A stretch of 64,000 bases of DNA, taken from positions 28,987 to 92,986 of the forward strand of contig CAPIEU010000006.1 of the NCBI GenBank assembly GCA_948630815.1, in the 5' to 3' direction. This DNA is from an uncultured Clostridia bacterium (GTDB taxonomy: Bacteria > Bacillota > Clostridia > TANB77 > CAG-508). Each line of letters starts with the position of its first letter. Position 1 is the stretch's first letter. The position numbers were made by a program, and so were the translations under genes. This document shows positions 57,937 through 64,000 of the stretch, in pieces. The notes under the pieces are model-generated. The model saw nothing but the letters and a program-made list of their open reading frames with translations. It made no database searches and was not told the DNA's origin.

Positions 57937-58023
57937 TAAAATTTCCTCCTTTGATTTTTTATAAACTACAATATATTATTACTAACTGGGCATCCACAGG
58001 GGCTGCCCCTACATAATACTTTA
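57937..58023. repeat. Short GC-rich intergenic repeat
   Basis: ACTGGGCATCCACAGGGGCTGCCCCTACATAATA: GGGCA.. faces TGCCC. A related ACACAGGACCCACCCCTACATTAT occurs at 50976-50998. Function unknown. Confidence 0.4.
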
Positions 58024-59115
58024 TTATACATTGAAACGGAATAGAACAATGTCTCCATCTTGCATAATGTATTCTTTTCCTTCTGAACGTAGCAAACCTT
58101 TTTCTCTTACCGCATTCATTGAACCTTCACGCATTAAATCATCGTATGATACTACTTCTGCACGAATAAATCCTCTTTCTATATCTGTATGGATTTTTCC
58201 AGCAGCAACAGGTGCTTTTGTACCTTTTTTTATTGTCCAAGCACGTACTTCTGGCTCTCCTACTGTTAAGAAACTCATTAGCCCTAATAAATCGTAACTT
58301 GCTTTTATTACTTTATCTAAACCTGATTCTTTAAGTCCTAATGCTTCTAGCATTTCTTGCTTATCTTTATCTTCTAATCCTGATAGTTCTTCTTCTATTT
58401 TAACACATAATGGAATAACTTTAGCATTTTCGCCTTTTGCATATTCTTTTACTTTTAAAACATTTGCATTAGTTTCTGCATTTTCAAGTTCTTCTTCTTT
58501 AACATTAGCAATGTATAGTATTGGTTTTAATGTTAATAAATATGTATCTTTTAGCAATTCTTTTTCATCTTCTGTTAAATCTAATGTTCTTGCTGATTTT
58601 CCCTCCTCTAATGTTTTTTTTATTTTTTCAAATAAATCTATTTCAACTTGTACTTTTTTATCTGCTTTTAATTGTTTTCTTGCTCTATCTAATCTCTTTT
58701 CTATTGTTTCTATATCTGCAAAAATGAGTTCTAAATTAATTGTTTCAATATCTCTTAATGGATTAACACTTCCATCAACATGAACCACATTAGGATCTTC
58801 AAAACATCTTACAACTTCTACAATACTATCCACTTCACGAATATGTGATAAAAACTTATTTCCTAAACCTTCTCCTTTGCTTGCTCCTTTTACAAGCCCT
58901 GCAATATCAACAAATTCTATAACAGCATGTGTTGTTTTTTCTGGATTATACATTTTAGTAAGCTCATCTAAACGTTCATCTGGAACAGGTACCACACCCA
59001 CATTTGGCTCTATTGTACAAAATGGATAGTTTGCACATTCTGCACCTGCTTTTGTAATTGCATTGAACATTGTACTTTTTCCTACATTTGGAAGTCCTAC
59101 TATTCCTATTTTCAT
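58024..59115 (-). CDS. ychF: Redox-regulated ATPase YchF
   Basis: 363 residues. G1 GLPNVGKSTMFNAIT, switch region NYPFCTIEPNVGVV, DIAGLVKGASKGEGLGNKFL, NVKEEE in place of NKxD (ATP preference), and the C-terminal TGS domain ending GSMNAVREKGLLRSEGKEYIM. It binds the 70S ribosome and proteasome-like partners in other organisms. It stands alone. Confidence 0.95.
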   Translation of the reverse strand: MKIGIVGLPNVGKSTMFNAITKAGAECANYPFCTIEPNVGVVPVPDERLDELTKMYNPEKTTHAVIEFVDIAGLVKGASKGEGLGNKFLSHIREVDSIVEVVRCFEDPNVVHVDGSVNPLRDIETINLELIFADIETIEKRLDRARKQLKADKKVQVEIDLFEKIKKTLEEGKSARTLDLTEDEKELLKDTYLLTLKPILYIANVKEEELENAETNANVLKVKEYAKGENAKVIPLCVKIEEELSGLEDKDKQEMLEALGLKESGLDKVIKASYDLLGLMSFLTVGEPEVRAWTIKKGTKAPVAAGKIHTDIERGFIRAEVVSYDDLMREGSMNAVREKGLLRSEGKEYIMQDGDIVLFRFNV

Positions 59116-59617
59116 TACATTATCATCCTTTCCTTTTGATAATTTAGATTATATCATTTAATGATTTTTTTTCAAGATATTTATACAAAAATTATACTAA
59201 AAAAGCGTTCTATATTTCTTTTTACTACACGATTCATATAATATTTTATTAAATTTTAATACTTTATGGAAATTTAAGAAATAATAAAATTAGAAAATTA
59301 ATGAATAGTGAAAAATTAATAATGAATCGTAAATAATTACAAAGGTACTTCGCTAACAAATAGATATTATTCATTCTTCATTATTAACTATTCACTGCGA
59401 CTTCTTAAAGTCGCACATTTGGAGCGAACGTCGTAGTTATCTACAACTTTTTTCTCTTTTAACGACTGATACAAATATCAATCAATTTATTAAAGTATAT
59501 CATATTTTTTATAAATTGCAATAGTTATATTAAATCAATTATATATTTTCAAAAGTAAAACATGAGCTCAACAATAGTAGAGCTCATGTTTTATTTTTGA
59601 AAATACAGTTTTACATA
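59116..59617. repeat. Intergenic region with inverted repeats and a terminator
   Basis: 59289-59423 is the second copy of the 16612 repeat: AATGAATAGTGAAAAATTAA, later TTATTCATTCTTCATTATTAAC and TATTCACTGCGACTTC.. AAGTCGCACATTTGG. 59557-59592 (AAAACATGAGCTC / GAGCTCATGTTTT) is the terminator of the 59618 gene. No coding sequence seen. Confidence 0.65.
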
Positions 59618-60973
59618 TTACAGAGTTGCATAGATTTGGTCAACTGTAACTGTTCTATCGTAGAAAGGTCCTCTATCATAATAATGAATAAGAGTCTTTC
59701 CGTTAGAATCATTTATACAGTAACCATAATCATCCTGAACGATAGAAATGTTCTCAGGCAGAATAACGCTGTAATAATAGTTGTCTGCTTCCTGTAATAC
59801 CTGAATACCAATCTTTTTATAGATTTCAAGCAGATATTCTTCCTTATCATACTTTTTAGAGTATTCAATGGGAACTCTACGATCATAATGAATAGGAAGC
59901 ATAGACTGACGGTCTGTTGCTGTATTCATAACAGCAGTGCCAAAGTCAATTGCGGAATCATTTTCCATACCTAACAATGCTCCTGCTAAGGTCATCATAC
60001 CTGCTAACTCAGTTGCATCATTCTTAGGTTCAGGGGTAGAGTTCTTTTCACGAAGATATCTCTTATAATGGTCTTTGAAGCCATATTCATATTCAGAAGA
60101 ATCCTTATCATACATAGATAAAAAGAATTTAACTCTTTCATCATTGAGGGGAATATCTCTAATTCGATACCCATCGTTGATTACAGCAGCTTGCCAGAAC
60201 TTTACGATTCCTTTTTCTGCCATAGGTGCTTCTCTTTCAAGAGCAGCCTCACTGAAACACTTAATATTTTCAGTGCTGTCATTCAACAAGTCAACAAGGA
60301 AGTTGGTTGTTAAAATACTTTCAGGGATATCTTCCATTACTGGTGTGTCATTTCCAAGACAAAGAGCAAAGTAGAATTCTGGTGTTCGATATTCTTCTGG
60401 TGTAATATCTAAGAACTTGTTTTCTCCATGTCTCTTTGTAGCAAAGCATCTAGCACCGAGAATATACAGCTCCTGTGTCAAAACTTCTGGTTTTCTTTTA
60501 TATACAGAATAAAACCAGTCATCACAATCGCCACGTCTGTCTACATACCGCATATTAACAGATCTGAACATAGCACATGCTACCATCTCATCATCGATGA
60601 ACTCGAGTGGCATATACTCAAAATCATTAAGCTCGAACTCCAGTCCATAATAATCTGTTGCAATATGGTCTTTAAAGAACTGCTTGTCAAACTTTGCTGA
60701 ATGTGCTTTGACATATTCAACGATATCCTCGTATGCACCTGATAATGCGTGTAGGAAAAATTCTCTTGTACGATATTCCTCAGGAATATCTCTAAATTTA
60801 ATTTTTCCATAGCTATTGGCATATACATAGTGACCAGGTGTCAAATTGTCAGGAATACATTGAACATTATCCCAACAATAAATCGGCATATCATCTTTGA
60901 TGCCCTGTGAATAACCTTTCTGCTCGAACATTTCCTCGAGTCTCTTATAAGCCTGTAATTCTGTGATTTTCAT
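59618..60973 (-). CDS. Large cassette protein with internal repeats, uses CGG as arginine
   Basis: 451 residues, family not firmly recognised; the recurring units IPEEYRTREFFLHALSG, ITPEEYRTPEFYFALCLG, IPESILTTNFLVDLLND and IPLNDERVKFFLSMY (about 70-310) resemble DUF4116-type helical repeats. The C-terminal part has YDRRVPIEYSKKYDKEEYLL and a beta-rich end. Much less AT-rich codon use. Codon 142 is CGG (60548-60550), read as arginine in NMRYVDRRG; a shift would meet TAG two codons later. It has its own promoter, a leader hairpin and a terminator. Confidence 0.7.
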   Translation of the reverse strand: MKITELQAYKRLEEMFEQKGYSQGIKDDMPIYCWDNVQCIPDNLTPGHYVYANSYGKIKFRDIPEEYRTREFFLHALSGAYEDIVEYVKAHSAKFDKQFFKDHIATDYYGLEFELNDFEYMPLEFIDDEMVACAMFRSVNMRYVDRRGDCDDWFYSVYKRKPEVLTQELYILGARCFATKRHGENKFLDITPEEYRTPEFYFALCLGNDTPVMEDIPESILTTNFLVDLLNDSTENIKCFSEAALEREAPMAEKGIVKFWQAAVINDGYRIRDIPLNDERVKFFLSMYDKDSSEYEYGFKDHYKRYLREKNSTPEPKNDATELAGMMTLAGALLGMENDSAIDFGTAVMNTATDRQSMLPIHYDRRVPIEYSKKYDKEEYLLEIYKKIGIQVLQEADNYYYSVILPENISIVQDDYGYCINDSNGKTLIHYYDRGPFYDRTVTVDQIYATL

Positions 60974-61022
60974 GTTTTTGTCCTCCTTATTTATTTTTTA
61001 ATGTTTACATGAATTTACGTAG

Positions 61023-61047
61023 TTTGGAGGACATAGTGCCCTCCAAA
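61023..61047 (-). promoter_or_regulatory. Leader hairpin before the 59618 gene
   Basis: TTTGGAGGGCAC... pairs with CCTCCAAA around TATGT. It lies between the promoter (61087-61115) and the start codon. No T run follows, so it looks like an mRNA structure, not a terminator. Confidence 0.5.
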
Positions 61048-61086
61048 TTTTGGTAAGGGCTACTTATATGAAAAGTCCTATACCTT

Positions 61087-61115
61087 ATTATACTATATTT
61101 TACATAATATTGCAA
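61087..61115 (-). promoter_or_regulatory. Cassette-type promoter
   Basis: TTGCAA, 17-base spacer with TTATGTAAA, TATAAT. It drives the 451-aa gene. Confidence 0.78.
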
Positions 61116-61131
61116 ATTTTTAATTGGGCAC

Positions 61132-61182
61132 AAAAAGCAGAATACCACTCTCCTTTACAAAGTTGAGTGATATTCTCCTTTT
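61132..61182 (-). terminator. Terminator of the 61198 gene
   Basis: AAAAAGGAGAATATCACTCA and its partner GAGTGGTATTCTGCTTTTT form a long hairpin with T run on the minus strand. Confidence 0.75.
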
Positions 61183-61197
61183 TGAATGATTAAATGA

Positions 61198-61878
61198 TTA
61201 TCCAAAGATAATTTTTTGTACTTCCGATGTGCAAGCCTTGATTTTCTGCTTGTTGATTTTCTCATAGTTGTAGTTCTTTTTCTTGGTGTCCATGTAGTTA
61301 AGAAACCACAGAAATGGAACTTTAGTCCAACTTGTAGAAAATTCAAATGCTTCTGAAACAGCGTCAAGATGAAAACGGAAACCTTCTCTTACATCTACAT
61401 CAAAGTGCATTGTGCCATTTCCATTGCCACCATGTGAGCAACCAGTTAATGCGTCCCACTGTTTTTCCTCAAGTGTTTCATTGATTTTAACTTCTCCGTA
61501 TACTTTTGCACTATTTACAGACTTTCCGTCAAATGATTCAGCGTGAAGTATCAGTCCTTTTTCTTCATGAAAGAAAATAATTTCTTCTTCTTCAACGCCT
61601 TTTTTATCTAACCAGCCAGTACCTATAAATTTGTGACAAAAGCCACATTTAAAGCCGTATGCTTTCGCAATTTCAATGAATTCCTGCCATGTAATTCCAA
61701 AGTGTGTGTCGCCTATGCTCTCAAGATGTTCTCTTTTAGACTGGTTTGTTACCATAGCAAGTCCTAAAGCTGCCATTCCATCTGTTTCTACATCCCAGTC
61801 CTCATGCCGTTTACCAATTAAGGCTTCAGCAGTTGCAATAGGGTCAAAGTTTAAGATGTTCTTTGTTGTTTCATTCAT
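61198..61878 (-). CDS. Cassette protein, 226 aa, uses CGG as arginine
   Basis: Start at the ATG at 61878 (MNETTKNILNFDPIA) behind GGAGGT. Family not recognised. It has a CxxC in FKCGFCHKFIGTGWLD, acidic patch KKGVEEEEIIFFHEEKGLIL, and GCSHGGNGNGTMHFDVDVRE. Codon 24 is CGG (61807-61809), read as arginine in IGKRHEDWD. Higher-GC codon use than neighbours. It is tandem with the 451-aa cassette and has its own promoter and terminator, next to the mobilizable element. Confidence 0.7.
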   Translation of the reverse strand: MNETTKNILNFDPIATAEALIGKRHEDWDVETDGMAALGLAMVTNQSKREHLESIGDTHFGITWQEFIEIAKAYGFKCGFCHKFIGTGWLDKKGVEEEEIIFFHEEKGLILHAESFDGKSVNSAKVYGEVKINETLEEKQWDALTGCSHGGNGNGTMHFDVDVREGFRFHLDAVSEAFEFSTSWTKVPFLWFLNYMDTKKKNYNYEKINKQKIKACTSEVQKIIFG

Positions 61879-61974
61879 AGTAATTACCTCCAAAAATTTT
61901 TTATATAAGTGTATTATGTGTATAATGTAAACACGAGGTTTACGGTACTTTGCCGATAGGCTTAGTATATTTAT

Positions 61975-62003
61975 ATTATACAACATTTTACATAAAATTG
62001 CAA
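61975..62003 (-). promoter_or_regulatory. Cassette-type promoter
   Basis: TTGCAA, 17-base spacer with TTTTATGTAAA, TATAAT. The leader to 61878 contains GTAAACCTCGTGTTTAC, a hairpin. Confidence 0.78.
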
Positions 62004-62024
62004 ATTCTACAGGCTATTCCATAT

Positions 62025-62059
62025 AAAAGTAAATGCTTTTCTAAAGTTCATTTACTTTT
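62025..62059 (-). terminator. Terminator of the tnpV/mob operon
   Basis: AAAAGTAAATG and CATTTACTTTT pair across a 13-base loop, just after the tnpV stop codon. Confidence 0.7.
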
Positions 62060-62068
62060 AACAACTTT

Positions 62069-62458
62069 TTACACGTAGATTAATTCACTAAAAATGATTT
62101 CCTCAGCTTGAGCCTTAATAGAGTTCATAGTACCTACCCAATAAAACATATCTGTATTTTTCATATCTTCTGTCAAATCGCTTTTAGTTTTTAACTCACT
62201 AATAACCTGTTGCACTCTGTTATCTGCCATTTCTTGTAACTCTTTCAAATGCGTATTTAATGTTCCATTCATAAGCATTATTGTATAATCAGCTTTTTTA
62301 TACTCTTTCAAATATTTTAATCTCATTCTTCCATATTTATTTAAAATGATTTTTTCTTGTTTAGGCATTGATAGGTTTGGTATATAATAATCTCCATCTA
62401 AATGATATTCAATACCTGTTCTTTCATCAAATTTTGTTTTTTGTAATTCATTATTCAT
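62069..62458 (-). CDS. tnpV: Transposon-encoded protein TnpV
   Basis: Start at the ATG at 62458 (MNNELQKTKFDERTG) behind AAAGGAGG; the longer ORF start lies inside the relaxase gene. About 129 residues. GIEYHLDGDYYIPNLSMP, KYGRMRLKYLKEYKK and YWVGTMNSIKAQAEEIIFSELIY are the signature of TnpV, a small protein of Tn4451/Tn4453-type mobilizable transposons and related elements. Its molecular role is not established. It follows the relaxase gene by 16 bp. Confidence 0.9.
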   Translation of the reverse strand: MNNELQKTKFDERTGIEYHLDGDYYIPNLSMPKQEKIILNKYGRMRLKYLKEYKKADYTIMLMNGTLNTHLKELQEMADNRVQQVISELKTKSDLTEDMKNTDMFYWVGTMNSIKAQAEEIIFSELIYV

Positions 62459-62474
62459 AGCTTTTTTCCTCCTT

Positions 62475-63863
62475 TTAAAATCTTGTATCATTATTTTTCT
62501 TTTTACTTTTAGTTTGTTTTTTTTCATCTGGTATAGTTACTCTTCTTAAAATATTATTAGCAATTTCATTATCATTACTATCAAATATGCCATTTTTATA
62601 TAAGTCATCACTAACAATTTTATAGTTATTATCTTTATCATAGCAAATCCTTTTGTGAAAATGACTCATAATACTATGCCAAAAGTTTTTGAATTTCTGC
62701 AATTCTTGTTTTATCTTTTCTTTTTCAGCTTGTAACCTGCCAATAATTTTATCTTTAGTAGAGAGTTCATTTTTTAAACTGCTAATTTCATTATCTTTTA
62801 GTTCTATTTCATATTTAAGTGAACGATTTTCTTTTTCTATCTCAAAAGCAGAATGTTCAAAATCTTTAATCGCAATATTTAAGTCATTTACACTTCTAAC
62901 TGTTTGAGTGATATCTTTTACATCTTTAGTATAATTTTTGATTTTCTGGACATCCTCATTTGAAATAACCATATTATTTTTATTCAGTTTAGTAGGTTTT
63001 AGATTATTTAGTATCACGTTTATATCTTTACTTGTATTATCAAGTTCTTTAGTTTGTGTATTTGCTTCTTCGAGTTTTTGTTCCTTTTTAGCTAGTTGTT
63101 TCTTGATTTCTCTGTAATCTCCCATATCTTTAACATTTATATCTTGATTTCTGCCTTTTTGCTTTTCTTTTAGCTTAAAATTCATATCATAGAACTTATT
63201 AAAAGACTTTATACAAGCATTTCTCATTTTATCTTGTATTTGTGTTAATGTGGTTTTAGTAAATAACTTTGATTTTACTACTTGTTTTTTCATTCCTCTT
63301 TTACAATCATAAGAAACTGGAACACCTACAATATGCAAATGAGGAGATGTTTCATCAAAATGTATTGTAGCATTTGCTATTTTAAAATCGGGAATAATTT
63401 TAGTTAAGTCTTTTATTTGTTCATTATATACATCAACCATTTTAAATCTATATCTTTCGTCTTTATCGTTCCAAAAATCCATATCTCCAAGTTCTATTAT
63501 AATTTCACAAGCTATATCATTTTGAGATTCGCATACTTTTTTGAAGTAATCTTCAATTTTTCTATCTTCACGAGTTTGCTTGTTGTTATATTCTAGTCTT
63601 GCTTCTTCAAACTCATCTAAATATACTTGTTTTACATCATTTACAATGTCATCAGTTCCATAGATTGTTCTAATTAACTCCCTTTGATTATCATAATCTC
63701 TTAAATTATGTTTGTTTACATCTGATAAATCTTTTGCATTTTGAATTGCATTATTAGATAGAGAAGTAGTACCAGATACATTTTCTTTTGCAACTTTCTT
63801 TGCTAATTTACTTTTGTTTTTATCACTACCCAAGTGAAAAGAATATGCTAATTCTTGCTCCAA
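62475..63863 (-). CDS. MobV/Pre-type relaxase (TnpZ-like)
   Basis: Start at TTG 63863, 7 bp after a perfect AAGGAGGT; the in-frame ATG at 63896 lies before that ribosome site. About 462 residues. N-terminus YSFHLGSDKNKSKLAKKVAK, then the HUH motif HFDETSPHLHIVGVPVSYD and a long coiled-coil C-terminal part (about 230-400). MobV relaxases nick oriT for conjugal mobilisation by a helper. With tnpV it marks a Tn4451-like mobilizable element continuing beyond the right edge. No in-frame CGG occurs. Confidence 0.92.
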   Translation of the reverse strand: MEQELAYSFHLGSDKNKSKLAKKVAKENVSGTTSLSNNAIQNAKDLSDVNKHNLRDYDNQRELIRTIYGTDDIVNDVKQVYLDEFEEARLEYNNKQTREDRKIEDYFKKVCESQNDIACEIIIELGDMDFWNDKDERYRFKMVDVYNEQIKDLTKIIPDFKIANATIHFDETSPHLHIVGVPVSYDCKRGMKKQVVKSKLFTKTTLTQIQDKMRNACIKSFNKFYDMNFKLKEKQKGRNQDINVKDMGDYREIKKQLAKKEQKLEEANTQTKELDNTSKDINVILNNLKPTKLNKNNMVISNEDVQKIKNYTKDVKDITQTVRSVNDLNIAIKDFEHSAFEIEKENRSLKYEIELKDNEISSLKNELSTKDKIIGRLQAEKEKIKQELQKFKNFWHSIMSHFHKRICYDKDNNYKIVSDDLYKNGIFDSNDNEIANNILRRVTIPDEKKQTKSKKKNNDTRF

Positions 63864-63897
63864 TAAAAACACCTCCTTGAAATTTCTTCGTAGCATA

Positions 63898-64000
63898 GGA
63901 CTTTGACCTTGTCACAAGTCCTAACCCCCTATATGTTATGACATACTATCATAACATGGGGGCTCTGCGAGGCAATAAATTTTATCTCACAGAGCTAAAA
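63898..64000. other. oriT-like region of the mobilizable element
   Basis: 63925-63962 is a strong inverted repeat: CCCCC then ATGTTATGA and TCATAACAT then GGGGG. A smaller one (GGACTT.. AAGTCC) lies at 63898-63921 and CTCTG../CAGAG at 63963-63993. MobV relaxases act at hairpin oriT/RSA sites directly upstream of their gene, which fits this position. The nick site cannot be assigned. Confidence 0.6.

Noticed and set aside
1..64000. Reassignment of CGG to another amino acid (simple codon reassignment)
   Set aside because: A plain sense reassignment would keep the frame; here the frame changes by +1 at each site.
1..64000. UGA read as tryptophan or glycine
   Set aside because: Genes end at UGA (for example the 49-aa gene at 43254), and tRNA-Trp has anticodon CCA.
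1..64000. CRISPR array
   Set aside because: The repeated elements are dispersed and palindromic, with no regular spacers and no cas genes.

Overview
This is an AT-rich chromosomal segment of a Gram-positive Clostridia-type organism, probably an uncultured gut lineage. The evidence is a sortase and LPXTG surface proteins, PlsY, RbgA, mini-RNase III, class II aldolase, D-aminoacyl-tRNA deacylase and YchF, with little operon order kept. Most genes lie on the minus strand. No rRNA or CRISPR array was seen. There are two tRNAs, Glu-CTC and Trp-CCA.

The most striking property is translational. Many housekeeping genes look broken, but every break of this kind is the same: a frame-0 CGG codon after which the reading frame moves by +1, so that CGGN is read as one glycine (the C is skipped and GGN is read). 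I count 14 clear sites plus one probable one. They fall in tcdA, a flavodoxin-like reductase (two sites), a cohesin protein, lepA, uvrB (three sites), an acyltransferase, smpB, a Ca-type P-ATPase, glgP, a lipoprotein, der and an XRE regulator. After the shift each protein has normal length and its family's conserved residues, for example GDGVND in the ATPase and DTGG in Der. I found no in-frame CGG used as arginine in any native gene. About thirty CGG trinucleotides in other frames of native genes carry no extra base. I therefore annotate these genes as intact, recoded CDSs, not pseudogenes.

Layout. 1-7.5 kb: radical-SAM/TIGR03915 pair, DUF1893 and ECF S component, DUF362, MATE, reductase, MFS, tcdA. 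7.6-10.1 kb: copA/copZ. 10.1-11.0 kb: a foreign single-gene cassette and an empty copy of it. 11.1-16.5 kb: a cohesin/dockerin/sortase surface locus. 16.7-23.8 kb: tRNA-Glu, mrnC, rbgA, tsaC, lepA, two small cassette genes, uvrB. 23.9-30.6 kb: RhuM/Doc gene, two GNATs, then a lipid/glycan operon of two acyltransferases, two GT8 and a flippase-like protein. 30.7-38.8 kb: small envelope proteins, smpB, lipoprotein, fba, polysaccharide deacetylase, Ca-ATPase. 39-46 kb: DNA methyltransferase with an HNH remnant, tRNA-Trp, pyk, repeats and a decayed toxin-antitoxin-like pair, glgP, XRE regulator. 46-59 kb: lipoprotein, dtd, gpsA, plsY, der, GT-C membrane protein, comEB, rpmF, M18 aminopeptidase, ychF. 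59.5-62 kb: two foreign cassettes. 62-64 kb: start of a mobilizable element (TnpV plus MobV relaxase, oriT-like hairpins).

A second theme is a set of single-gene cassettes (ORFs at 10.2, 21.1, 21.6, 31.9, 40.3, 43.1, 52.8, 55.9, 59.6 and 61.2 kb). Each has its own terminator and a strong promoter with 17-bp spacing. In nine of the ten the spacer carries ACATAA or its complement. Four cassette genes have less AT-biased codon use and contain in-frame CGG that must be arginine, the opposite of the native genes. This points to import from an organism with standard CGG decoding.

Intergenic DNA holds several dispersed palindromic repeat families, most clearly a ~90-bp hairpin element in five copies.
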